From Streptomyces radiopugnans (GTDB lineage: Bacteria; Actinomycetota; Actinomycetes; Streptomycetales; Streptomycetaceae), in the NCBI RefSeq assembly GCF_900110735.1, contig NZ_FOET01000008.1, positions 62,001 to 126,000 of the forward strand: a DNA stretch of 64,000 bases, written 5' to 3'. The number at the start of each line of letters is the position of its first letter. Positions within the stretch are counted from its first letter, which is position 1. The translations under genes were made by a program, and so were the position numbers. This document shows, in pieces, positions 25,913 through 33,389 of this stretch. Under the pieces are notes generated by a model that had not been told where the DNA came from, searched no databases, and was given only the letters and a program-made list of their open reading frames with translations.

Positions 25913-27408
25913 CGCTTCTCCGCGGTCTCGGTTCCGGATGGGGTGAGGGTGGCGTTCCACAGGTGGTGCAGGGCGTAGGAGCGCCAGGGCCGCCAGCGCT
26001 CGGCGTCCCGTGCGCGGGCCCCGATCCGCTCCAGCCCGTGCCGCACCCCCGCGTCGCCGGACAGGAAGACGTCGGGGTCGCCCAGTGCGCGCATCCGGAC
26101 GTAGCCGGCCGTCCACGGGCCGACGCCGGGCAGGGCCAGCAGGGCCCGTTCGGCCTCGTCCCGGTCGGCGCCGGGATCGAGGACGAGGGCGCCGTCGGCG
26201 AGGGCGGCAGCGACGGCGCGCACCGCGCGGCGGCGGGAGTCGGGCATCCGCAGTTCGTCCAGGGGCGCCCCGGCGAGGGTCCCGGGATCGGGGAAGAGGT
26301 GGGTGAGACAGCCGTCGGGGGCGGGCAGCGGCTTGCCGTACGCCGCCACGAGCACGCCCGTCAGCGTACGGGCCGCGCCCACGGTGACCTGCTGGCCGAG
26401 CACGGCGCGCACCGCCGCCTCGTGCGGGTCGGACGCACCCGGCGAGCGCAGCCCCGGCAGCCGGTGGACCAGGGGCCCGATCAGCGGGTCGCAGCCCAGG
26501 CGGTCGGCGACGGCGTACGGGTCGGCGTCCAGGTCGAACAGCCGCCGCATCCGCTGCACGGCGGTGGTCAGGTCCCGCAGGTCGGTCAGGTGCAGCCGGC
26601 ACGGCAGCCAGCCGCCCGGGCCGCCGCCCGTTCCCTCCGCCCTCTCGCGGACCTCCGCGACGCCGTGGCCGTGGGGCAGGGTGAGGGTGCGCCGGTAGGT
26701 GCGGTCACCGGCCTCCCCGGTGACCTCCTCGATGCCGGGGACGGCCCGCCGCCGGAGGAAGCCGAAGATCTCGGCGGCGGCGTACGGGCCCCGGTGGGCG
26801 AGCCGAAGCGCCACTCCCCCGCCCTCGGCAGCCGCCCGGGCCGCCTCCCTGGCGCGGCCGCGGGCGCGCAGTTCGCGCGGGGTGCAGGCGTGGGCCTCGC
26901 GGATCGTGTCGTTGAACTGCCGCACGCTGGTGAAGCCGGAGGCGAAGGCGATCTCGGTGACCGGCAGCGCGGTGGTCTGGAGCAGCACCCTGGCGGTGTG
27001 CGTCCGCTGGGCGCGGGCCAGGGCGACGGGGCCGGCGCCGAGGTCTGCGGTGAGCCGGCGGTGTATCTGGCGGACGCTGTAGCCCAGCCTGCGGGCGAGC
27101 CCCTCGACACCCTCGCGGTCCACGACCCCGTCGGCGATCATCCGCATCGCACGGCCGGTGAGGTCGGCCCGCGCGTTCCACTCGGCCGAACCCGGCACGG
27201 CGTCGGGCCGGCAGCGGCGGCAGGCCCGCAGGCCCGCCCGCTGGGCGGCGGCGGCCGAGGGGAAGAACCGCACGTTGCCCCGTTTGGGGGTGACCGCCGG
27301 GCAGCTTGGGCGGCAGTAGATGCCGGTGGTGAGCACACCGGTGAAGAACACGCCGTCGAACCGCTCGTCGCGGCTGCGGACCGCCTCGTACCTGGCCTCG
27401 TCGTCCAT
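25909..27408 (-). CDS. Ada-type regulator fused to AlkA DNA-3-methyladenine glycosylase
   Basis: A 499-residue three-domain protein. Residues 1-75 are the Ada zinc domain with the four cysteines YCRPSCPA and CRRCRP; the first acts as methylphosphotriester acceptor in Ada. Residues 85-180 are an AraC-type DNA-binding domain (LARRLGYSVRQIHRRL, VTEIAFASGFTSVRQFNDTIREAHACTPREL). Residues 195-490 are AlkA, ending with the helix-hairpin-helix LPGVGPWTAGYVRMRALGDPDVF that holds the catalytic Asp. This fusion senses and excises alkylated bases and may activate its own operon with ogt. ATG 27408 gives the usual MDDEARYEAVRSRDERFDG start. Confidence 0.93.
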   Translation of the reverse strand: MDDEARYEAVRSRDERFDGVFFTGVLTTGIYCRPSCPAVTPKRGNVRFFPSAAAAQRAGLRACRRCRPDAVPGSAEWNARADLTGRAMRMIADGVVDREGVEGLARRLGYSVRQIHRRLTADLGAGPVALARAQRTHTARVLLQTTALPVTEIAFASGFTSVRQFNDTIREAHACTPRELRARGRAREAARAAAEGGGVALRLAHRGPYAAAEIFGFLRRRAVPGIEEVTGEAGDRTYRRTLTLPHGHGVAEVRERAEGTGGGPGGWLPCRLHLTDLRDLTTAVQRMRRLFDLDADPYAVADRLGCDPLIGPLVHRLPGLRSPGASDPHEAAVRAVLGQQVTVGAARTLTGVLVAAYGKPLPAPDGCLTHLFPDPGTLAGAPLDELRMPDSRRRAVRAVAAALADGALVLDPGADRDEAERALLALPGVGPWTAGYVRMRALGDPDVFLSGDAGVRHGLERIGARARDAERWRPWRSYALHHLWNATLTPSGTETAEKR

Positions 27409-27514
27409 CACGCGATCCAGTGTGCGCCGCGCGGCGGGCCGCCACTGGCGGAAATCGGACGCGGTGGTGACGGTCCGCCCGCTCCTTCCGGAGGAACCAT
27501 TACAAAGAAGGCGT

Positions 27515-27532
27515 TGCAAAGGTTCTTTTGCA
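27515..27532 (+). promoter_or_regulatory. operator-like inverted repeat before the ArsR-like gene
   Basis: TGCAAAGGTTCTTTTGCA has perfect TGCAAA/TTTGCA arms with a six-base spacer. It ends 17 bases before the ATG, within AT-richer sequence that should contain the promoter. A related TACAAAGAAGG lies just upstream (27501). Autoregulation by the downstream regulator is likely. Confidence 0.6.
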
Positions 27533-27548
27533 TTGCTACGGTCACCGT

Positions 27549-28130
27549 ATGACGGACGCCCGGCGCCCCATCCGCTCGCTCGACCCGCGCTCCCTGCGCG
27601 CTCTCGCCCACCCCCTGCGCATCCGCATCCTCGACGCCCTGCACGAGTACGGCCCCGCCACCGCGTCCCGGCTGGCCGACCGGCTCGACGAGTCCAGCGG
27701 GGCGACCAGCTACCACCTGCGGCAGCTCGCCGCACACGATTTCGTCGAGGAGGACACCGCGCGCGGCACCGCGCGTGAGCGCTGGTGGCGGGCCACGCAA
27801 CGGGGCACGCGGCTGGACGACATCGGGGGGATCGACCGGCACCCCGACCCCGAGGTGCGGGGCGCGCTGTCCCTTCTCATGCACGAGACCGCCACCCGCC
27901 ACGCCCGCGATCTGAACACCTGGCTCGGCACGATGCGGGACTGGCCCGAGGAGTGGCGCGAGGCATCCGACCTCAGCAGTTTCACCCTGCGGCTCACCCC
28001 CGAGCTGGCGGGCGAACTCAACACCAGGCTCCACGAACTGGTCGAGAGCTACCGGGAGAAGGCCGCCGGCGACGAGCGGGCCGAGCGCGTCCGCGTCCAT
28101 CTGCACTCCTTCCCCCGCGCCGAGGACTGA
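27549..28130 (+). CDS. ArsR-like winged-helix transcriptional regulator
   Basis: A 193-residue regulator. Residues 10-85 form the winged helix: SLDPRSLRALAHPLRIRILDAL, then SRLADRLDESSGATSYHLRQL as helix-turn-helix and FVEEDTARGTARERWW as the wing. The C-terminal half is helical (HETATRHARDLNTWLG, LNTRLHELVESYREK) and may bind an effector or mediate dimer contacts; no metal-binding cysteines are seen. The group usually controls an adjacent transporter, but here the next gene is a tiny basic protein. ATG 27549 lies 17 bases after an inverted repeat and has little ribosome site, so the mRNA may be short-leadered. Confidence 0.85.
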   Translation: MTDARRPIRSLDPRSLRALAHPLRIRILDALHEYGPATASRLADRLDESSGATSYHLRQLAAHDFVEEDTARGTARERWWRATQRGTRLDDIGGIDRHPDPEVRGALSLLMHETATRHARDLNTWLGTMRDWPEEWREASDLSSFTLRLTPELAGELNTRLHELVESYREKAAGDERAERVRVHLHSFPRAED

Positions 28131-28172
28131 CCGAATCCGCCGGCCGTGCCGGCCCGAACCCCGGAGGCATCC

Positions 28173-28391
28173 GTGCACCCTCCGCACCCCGAGATCCGCC
28201 TCCGCCTCGCCCGGGACCACGCCGCCGCGTTACGGCGCGAGGCGGACGACCGGCGCCTGGCGCGCTCCGCCCGGCGTACGGCGCCGCCTCCTCGCAGGGT
28301 CGGCGCGGTACGCCGCCGGGTCGGCTGGGCCCTGGTGGAGGCGGGGCTGCGCCTGGCCCTGTCGGGCCGGAGCGCGACGACGGCGCCGTGA
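28173..28391 (+). CDS. small basic protein of unknown function
   Basis: A 72-residue Arg/Ala-rich protein (HPEIRLRLARDHAAALRREA at the start, then an Arg-rich middle and a short hydrophobic tail). The start is GTG 28173, with a clear GGAGG seven bases before it. It follows the ArsR-like gene by 42 bases and is probably co-transcribed. Similar Leu-Arg-x-x-Leu helical small proteins often follow regulators in Streptomyces, but no function is known. Codon 20 is TTA (28230-28232), implying bldA dependence. Confidence 0.55.
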   Translation: MHPPHPEIRLRLARDHAAALRREADDRRLARSARRTAPPPRRVGAVRRRVGWALVEAGLRLALSGRSATTAP

Positions 28392-28646
28392 CCGCCGGAC
28401 GCCCGTGCCCGCGCCGGGGTCGTTCCGCCGCCGCTCCGTGCCGGGGTGCGGTGCTTCCGGCGCCCGCACGCCCTGACGGCGCTCGGCGGTCCGCCGCACG
28501 CCCCCGGCGAGAGCGCGCAAACCCTTCCGCCCGACGCTGGAGCAGCAGGCCGGGACGACGTCGGCACGGGCACGGGCCTCCCCGGCGGGGTCGCACGCGG
28601 CGCCCGGACGCCGGGCACGGCGGCCGGTACGCGGCCGTCGGCGCCG

Positions 28647-29237
28647 TCAGTGCTCCGGAAGCCTCTGGAGCAGCCCCCAGGTGAACTCGGCGATCACCCC
28701 GTGCCGCTCCCCCGCGCGGTCCGGGGCGGTGAAGGCCAGCCGCCACCGGGTGGGCGCCGAGCCCTCCATCGGGCGGGCGGGCGCGAAGGCGCGGGCGACC
28801 TCGTCCACCGTGCACGTCCACGGCAGCAGGTCCTCCACCGTGCGCAGCTCGGGGCCGGGTGCCCCCGGAGCGCGCACCAGCCATTCGTTCCACACCGCAC
28901 CGCCCGGCGCGGTCAGCACCTCCAGGCGCAGATCCGGCCAGAGCGGCACCGGCCAGCGCAGCGCCCGGCAGTCCAGGTCGCCGACGCGGCGCGGCTCGTC
29001 CGCCTCCGGTTCGCCGAGCGCCGAGCGGTACCGGCTCGCCGCGCCCCGGGAGCGCGGCGAGCGGCCGGCGGCCTGCCAGCGGCGGTTGGCCTCGCGCATC
29101 TCGGCCCGGTCGGCGCCCAGTTCGCGCAGCGCGTCGAGCACCAGCTCCGGCTGGAAGTCGGCCATCCGGCGCAGCAGGACGAGCTGGAACCGCCGGGGGC
29201 CGAACGGCTGGTCGGGGGCGTCGTTCCGGTTGGGCAC
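28647..29237 (-). CDS. conserved-looking hypothetical protein
   Basis: A 196-residue protein without a family I can name. It opens with a helical segment ([27 protein letters not shown]), continues with a compact beta-rich part ([40 protein letters not shown]) and ends [13 protein letters not shown]...[12 protein letters not shown]. There is no signal peptide, membrane span or obvious catalytic motif. The GTG at 29237 has no ribosome site and lies just after TAACGT, so a leaderless mRNA is possible. It lies downstream of rsgA on the same strand, 69 bases away. Confidence 0.7.
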   Translation of the reverse strand: MPNRNDAPDQPFGPRRFQLVLLRRMADFQPELVLDALRELGADRAEMREANRRWQAAGRSPRSRGAASRYRSALGEPEADEPRRVGDLDCRALRWPVPLWPDLRLEVLTAPGGAVWNEWLVRAPGAPGPELRTVEDLLPWTCTVDEVARAFAPARPMEGSAPTRWRLAFTAPDRAGERHGVIAEFTWGLLQRLPEH

Positions 29238-29306
29238 GGGACGACGTTAGCAACCGGCACCGCCGTCCCGTGCCCGTCCCGCACCCCCGTGCCCGTCCGG
29301 TGCGGG

Positions 29307-30407
29307 TCAGCGCGGGCCGCGTTTGCGCTCCGCCGCATGGCGGCCCAGCGCCTGCTTGCGCTTCCAGTCGCGCCGCAGCTCCGCCCGCAGCCGGGCGTCG
29401 GTGCGGGCCTCGAGGTACCGGTTCTCGCGCAGCAGCTTGCGGTAGCTGTCCAGCCGGCGCGGCGGCAGGGTGCCGTCCTCGGCGGCGGCCAGTACGGCGC
29501 AGCCCGGCTCGGTGGTGTGCGCGCAGTCGTGGAAGCGGCAGGCACGCGCCAGTTCCTCGATGTCCGCGAAGGCCCGGCCGACGCCCTCCCCGGCGTCCCA
29601 CAGCCCGACGCCGCGCAGCCCCGGGGTGTCGATGACGACCCCGCCGCCGGGCAGCGCGAACAGCTCGCGGGTGACCGTGGTGTGGCGGCCCTTGCCGTCG
29701 CCCGCGCGGGTCTCGCGCACCTCCAGCACCTCCTGCCCGATCAGCGCGTTGACCAGGGTGGACTTGCCCGCCCCGGACTGCCCCAGCACCACGGCCGTGC
29801 CGCCGCCGAGCACGGCCGCGAGCACGTCCAGCCCCTCGCCGGTGACGGCGCTGACGGACAGCACCGTCACGCCGGGCGCCGCGGCCTCGGCGTCGGCGGC
29901 GGCGTGGGCGGCGTCCGGGGCCAGATCGGTCTTGGTGAGGACGACCAGCGGCCGGGCGCCGCTCTCCCAGGCCAGTGCGAGGAACCGCTCCAGCCTTCCG
30001 GGATCGAGCGGGACGGCCAGCGAGACGGCGACGACGGCGTGGTCGACGTTGGCGGCCAGCACCTGCCCCTCGGAGCGCTTGGAGGAGGTGGAGCGTACGA
30101 AGGCGGTACGGCGGGGCAGCAGGACCCGGACCGTCCACGGCGTCCGGCGCCCGTCGGGTTCGAGGGCGGCCCAGTCGCCGGTGCAGACGGTGAGCAGCGG
30201 GTCCGGGGAGGTGACGGGCGCGGTGTCGGCCCGTACGTGGCCGTCGGCGGTCACGGCGTCGCACCGCCCGCGGTCCACGCGGACCACGCGGGCGGGGGTC
30301 AGGCCCCGGAGCCCGTACGGAGCGAAGGCCTCGGCGGTGTGCTCGTCCCAGCCGTAGCGGGCGAGCGGGTGTGCGGAGTGGTGTGCGGATACGTCGAGAC
30401 GACTCAA
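29307..30407 (-). CDS. rsgA: ribosome small-subunit-dependent GTPase A
   Basis: A 366-residue circularly permuted GTPase that checks late assembly of the 30S subunit. The motif order is G4 before G1: VLTKTDL (G4), GQSGAGKSTLVNAL (G1), GKGRHTTV (G2), DTPGLRGVG (G3). An N-terminal OB-like domain precedes it, and a C-terminal zinc site CRFHDCAHTTEPGC plus basic tail follows. The start is TTG 30407. Its only plausible ribosome site, GAAGGG nine bases upstream, lies in the arm of a predicted hairpin, and a 25-codon reading frame precedes it, so translation may be controlled. Confidence 0.93.
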   Translation of the reverse strand: MSRLDVSAHHSAHPLARYGWDEHTAEAFAPYGLRGLTPARVVRVDRGRCDAVTADGHVRADTAPVTSPDPLLTVCTGDWAALEPDGRRTPWTVRVLLPRRTAFVRSTSSKRSEGQVLAANVDHAVVAVSLAVPLDPGRLERFLALAWESGARPLVVLTKTDLAPDAAHAAADAEAAAPGVTVLSVSAVTGEGLDVLAAVLGGGTAVVLGQSGAGKSTLVNALIGQEVLEVRETRAGDGKGRHTTVTRELFALPGGGVVIDTPGLRGVGLWDAGEGVGRAFADIEELARACRFHDCAHTTEPGCAVLAAAEDGTLPPRRLDSYRKLLRENRYLEARTDARLRAELRRDWKRKQALGRHAAERKRGPR

Positions 30408-30415
30408 CGCGGATG

Positions 30416-30462
30416 GCCCTTCGGGAAGGGCGGCCCCGGCGCGGTGGCCCGAAGGACGGGCC
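30416..30462 (-). promoter_or_regulatory. two hairpins between a short ORF and rsgA, one masking the ribosome site
   Basis: On the minus strand GGCCCG-N5-CGGGCC (30462-30446) is followed by GCCCTT-N4-AAGGGC (30431-30416). The right arm of the second hairpin contains GAAGGG, the apparent Shine-Dalgarno sequence nine bases before the rsgA TTG. This could be a translational switch; that role is inference. Confidence 0.5.
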
Positions 30463-30470
30463 GGACGTGG

Positions 30471-30548
30471 TCAGCCGGAGGCCGCGGAGGTGGAACGGAC
30501 TGGCTCGTTGCCGCGGGCTGCGCCCACGGCGGCGGCGTTGGCGGCCAT
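30471..30548 (-). CDS. 25-residue possible leader peptide upstream of rsgA
   Basis: ATG 30548 begins a 25-codon frame (MAANAAAV... ending TSAASG) that closes at TGA 30471, 63 bases before the rsgA start on the same strand. A strong GGAGGTGGGG ribosome site lies seven bases before the ATG, much better than that of rsgA itself. The peptide is rich in Ala, Gly and Ser with no signal peptide. Its placement before two hairpins suggests a leader peptide, but a genuine small protein is equally possible. Confidence 0.5.
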   Translation of the reverse strand: MAANAAAVGAARGNEPVRSTSAASG

Positions 30549-30811
30549 GGACCCCACCTCCCGTTCCCGAATCGTCGACGGCTTCTCCGGGGCCGTGTCC
30601 TCAACCCTTTTCAGGGCCTCTCGGGCCTCGCGCCGCCGACCCTAGGACGCCGGAGGGCTCGCGCGCCACCGGTTTTCCCGGGCCCCTCCCGCTCCGGGCG
30701 GAGGCGTCGCGGACCGCGGGCAACGCGGGCACTCCCCCAGGGAGACGCAACGGGTCATTTGGTGGAAAATTAGAGCACAAGGGTGAAAGTGTCCCAGAGG
30801 AGGTGGCTCAA
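30549..30811. other. intergenic region between the rsgA leader and the SPW gene
   Basis: No gene is recognised on either strand. The segment from about 30748 to 30790 is AT-rich for this genome (ATTTGGTGGAAAATTAGAGC) and is the likely promoter of the SPW gene, with no clear -35/-10 spacing. The left half should carry the promoter of the rsgA transcript. Confidence 0.5.
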
Positions 30812-31261
30812 ATGGCCACACCGACGTCACGCATCGAGGAACACCCTGACCTCATAGGGATGCGTGCACGCTACGCGGAGGCCTCGGCGTCGCCGACGGC
30901 GCAGGGAATGGAGGCGCTGACCGTGCTGGCCGGCGTCTTCCTGCTGGCCTCGCCATGGATCGTCGGGTTCAGCCAGTTCAACTCGCTGACCGTCAACAAC
31001 TTCGTCACCGGCATCGCGCTCGCCGTGATCGGCCTGGCGCTCGCCGTGGCCTTCGAGCGGGCCTACGGCCTGAGCATGGCCGTGTGCGCGATCGGTGCCT
31101 GGACGGTGATATCCCCCTGGCTGGTGGCGGGCAACGTCGACACCGCCAGGACGATCCTCACCAATGTGATCACCGGAGGAATCGTCTTCCTCCTCGGCCT
31201 GGCACTGGTGGCCCTCGGCAGGAGGAGCGGCAAGGGGAGCCGTGCGCACAAGAGGGGGTGA
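30812..31261 (+). CDS. SPW repeat membrane protein
   Basis: A 149-residue membrane protein with four hydrophobic segments. The diagnostic Ser-Pro-Trp occurs twice, in LLASPWIVGFSQFNSLTVNN and VISPWLVAGNVDTARTILTN, each followed by the Asn/Ile-Val-Gly pattern of SPW repeats. The N-terminus (RIEEHPDLIGMRARYAEASASPTAQ) is cytoplasmic. Function is unknown. ATG 30812 follows GAGGAGG. It converges on the YihY-type gene across a strong terminator. Confidence 0.85.
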   Translation: MATPTSRIEEHPDLIGMRARYAEASASPTAQGMEALTVLAGVFLLASPWIVGFSQFNSLTVNNFVTGIALAVIGLALAVAFERAYGLSMAVCAIGAWTVISPWLVAGNVDTARTILTNVITGGIVFLLGLALVALGRRSGKGSRAHKRG

Positions 31262-31283
31262 CCCGACTCGGGACCGCTGACGC

Positions 31284-31325
31284 ACGGCGGGCCCGGGGCG
31301 CCGCGCGGCGCCCCGGGCCCGCCGT
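31284..31325. terminator. bidirectional terminator hairpin
   Basis: A 19-bp perfect stem (31284-31302 with 31307-31325) with a four-base GCGC loop separates the converging SPW and YihY-type genes and reaches into the stop codon of the latter. Confidence 0.85.
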
Positions 31326-32458
31326 CAGTCCTGGCGGCGGCGGGAGCGCAGCCGGGAGCGTATGTCGGAAGGCGGCAGGAACTTCGTCCAGCGCTCGGGG
31401 AACTCCGCCGGCGGTTCGACGGGCTCCCCGTCGTCCCCGCCGCCCTCGGCCCCCCGCATCGCGCGCCGCGCCGCCGCCGCGGCGACGACCTCGGCGGCGG
31501 CCTGCTCGCGGGCCCGCTCGCTGGCACGGCGGGCGGCGGCGGTGGTGACCGAGGGCCACACATGGTCGATGGCGGCGTTGACGGCCGCGCCCACCAGGAC
31601 CGCGAAGGCCGAGACGCCGATCCACAGCAGCACGGCCACGGGCGCGGCCAGCGACCCGTACAGCGACGGCCCGTCCACCGTCCGCGTGAGGTACAGGCGC
31701 AGCAGGAAACTGCCCGCGATCCACATCAGCAGGGCGACCAGCGCGCCGGGGACGTCCTCCACCCAGGGTGAGCGGACCGGTACCGAGACGTGGTAGAGCG
31801 TGGTGAGGAAGGCGATCGAGACGACCACCACCACGGGCCAGTAGAAGGCCTCGACCAGCAGCTCCAGTTGCGGCACCCAGCCGACCACCGCGTCCGGCCC
31901 GACGATCAGCAGCGGCAGGGCGACCGCGCCCAGCGGCAGCGCGACCAGGTACAGCCCGAAGGCCAGCAGCCGGGTGGCGACGATGCCGCGGTGGCCGTCG
32001 AGGCCGTACATGACGGTGATGGTGTCTATGAAGACGTTCATCGTGCGCGAGCCGGACCACAGCGCCAGCGCGAAGCCGAAGGAGATCACGTCGGGCCGTC
32101 CGCCCTCGATCACGTCGTCGATCAGCGGTTCGGCGATCTGGCTGACGCCCCGGTCGGACAGGACGGTGGCGGAGGCGTTCAGGATGTTGGCGCGGACGCT
32201 GTCGATGGTGTCGGTGCCGATCCAGGCGTCGAGGTAGCCGAGCAGCCCGATCAGACCCAGCAGCAGCGGCGGCAGCGACAGCAGGGTGAAGAAGGCCGCC
32301 TCGGCGGCCAGCCCCAGGATCCGGTACTCCATCGCGGAGTTGACGGTGTCCTTCAGCAGCAGCCACGCGAGCTTCCGCTTGGGGACGTTGCGGTACAGGG
32401 CGCGTGCCCTGCGCAGCGGGTTCGAGGGCTGCTTCGGGGAGGAGGGGGCCGGTTGCAC
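31325..32458 (-). CDS. YihY/BrkB-family inner membrane protein
   Basis: A membrane protein of about 377 residues with six hydrophobic segments. YihY/BrkB marks include LAAEAAFFTLLSLPPLLLG, the SGSRTMNVFIDTITVMYG loop, LYHVSVPVRSPWVEDVPGALVA and LYGSLAAPVAVLLWIGVSAFAVLVGAAVNAAI (parts of it). The C-terminal tail is charged and disordered. The family was once called ribonuclease BN but is now regarded as a membrane protein of unknown, possibly transport, function. GTG 32458 is my choice, close to where relatives start; the frame runs further up. It lies 121 bases after pflA on the same strand. Confidence 0.85.
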   Translation of the reverse strand: MQPAPSSPKQPSNPLRRARALYRNVPKRKLAWLLLKDTVNSAMEYRILGLAAEAAFFTLLSLPPLLLGLIGLLGYLDAWIGTDTIDSVRANILNASATVLSDRGVSQIAEPLIDDVIEGGRPDVISFGFALALWSGSRTMNVFIDTITVMYGLDGHRGIVATRLLAFGLYLVALPLGAVALPLLIVGPDAVVGWVPQLELLVEAFYWPVVVVVSIAFLTTLYHVSVPVRSPWVEDVPGALVALLMWIAGSFLLRLYLTRTVDGPSLYGSLAAPVAVLLWIGVSAFAVLVGAAVNAAIDHVWPSVTTAAARRASERAREQAAAEVVAAAAARRAMRGAEGGGDDGEPVEPPAEFPERWTKFLPPSDIRSRLRSRRRQD

Positions 32459-32579
32459 GTCCTTAACGTATCCGGCCCGGCGATCTCGGCTCACACCGTG
32501 GCCCGCGGGATGGCCTGCCGGTTTCCCCGCGGGCCGCGGGGTTCGCACACCGGTGCGGACGAGCGCGCCGGCACGGGGC

Positions 32580-33389
32580 TCACACCGCGTACAGGCCGTG
32601 GGCGGCGAAGACCTCCCGGGCACCGGCCACCTGCTCCGGGGTGGGCACGGGGGTTCCGGCCAGGGGGAAGGTGCGGCCGACCGCCTCCCACTTGGCGGCG
32701 CCCAGCTTGTGGAAGGGCAGCACGTCGACGCGGGAGACGTTGCCGAGGGAGGCCGCGAAGGCGGCGACGCCCTCGATGTTGTCGGGCCCGTCGGTCAGGC
32801 CGGGGACCAGCACGAACCGCACCCACACCTCTTTGCCCAGCAGCGCCAGCCGGCGGGCGAAGGCCACCGTGGGGGCGATCTCGCCGCGGCCCCCGGTGAC
32901 CTTCCGGTACAGCCCCGGCTCCCAGGACTTGATGTCCAGCAGCACCAGATCGGTGTCGGCCAGCAGCGCGTCGGAGGCGCGGGCTCCGAGGAATCCGGAG
33001 GTGTCCAGGGCGGTGTGCAGGCCCAGCTCGTGCCTGAAGCGGTGCAGCAGTTCCCCGGCGAAGACCGGCTGGAGCAGCGGTTCGCCGCCGCTGAGGGTGG
33101 CGCCGCCGCCCGCCGCCCGGATGAAGGCGGTGTACTTCGCCGCCTCGGCGACGAGCTCGTCGGCGGTGGTGCGGCGGCCGTTGCGCAGCCGCCAGGTGTC
33201 GGGGTTGTGGCAGTACAGGCAGGCCAGCGGGCAGCCGGCGAGGAAGGCGGTGAAGCGGGTGCCGGGGCCGTCCACGCCGGTGGACAGGTCCCAGGAGTGC
33301 ACCGATCCGGTGACCGGGCGGCGGGTGGCCGCCCCGGCGGGGGTGGCGGCCCCCGCCGGCGCGGCCGCCCCGCGCATCAGGCGGTCCAT
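32580..33389 (-). CDS. pflA: pyruvate formate-lyase activating enzyme
   Basis: A 269-residue radical-SAM activase that installs the glycyl radical on PflB using S-adenosylmethionine and a [4Fe-4S] cluster. The cluster motif is CPLACLYCHNPDTW (Cys-x3-Cys-x2-Cys) near residue 55. SAM-side motifs ATLSGGEPLLQ and TALDTSGFLG follow, then LLDIKSWEPGLYRKVTG and VRFVLVPGLTD. Its ATG overlaps the pflB stop by one base (TGATG), so the pair is coupled. A Pro/Ala-rich start of about 27 residues precedes the core. Confidence 0.95.
   Translation of the reverse strand: MDRLMRGAAAPAGAATPAGAATRRPVTGSVHSWDLSTGVDGPGTRFTAFLAGCPLACLYCHNPDTWRLRNGRRTTADELVAEAAKYTAFIRAAGGGATLSGGEPLLQPVFAGELLHRFRHELGLHTALDTSGFLGARASDALLADTDLVLLDIKSWEPGLYRKVTGGRGEIAPTVAFARRLALLGKEVWVRFVLVPGLTDGPDNIEGVAAFAASLGNVSRVDVLPFHKLGAAKWEAVGRTFPLAGTPVPTPEQVAGAREVFAAHGLYAV

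Noticed and set aside
30415-30462. CCTTCGG/CCGAAGG elements upstream of rsgA considered as hypoxia boxes like those before adhE
   Set aside because: Both are better explained as self-pairing hairpins (GCCCTT/AAGGGC and GGCCCG/CGGGCC) just before the rsgA start, and they lack the GGGAC half-site seen before adhE.
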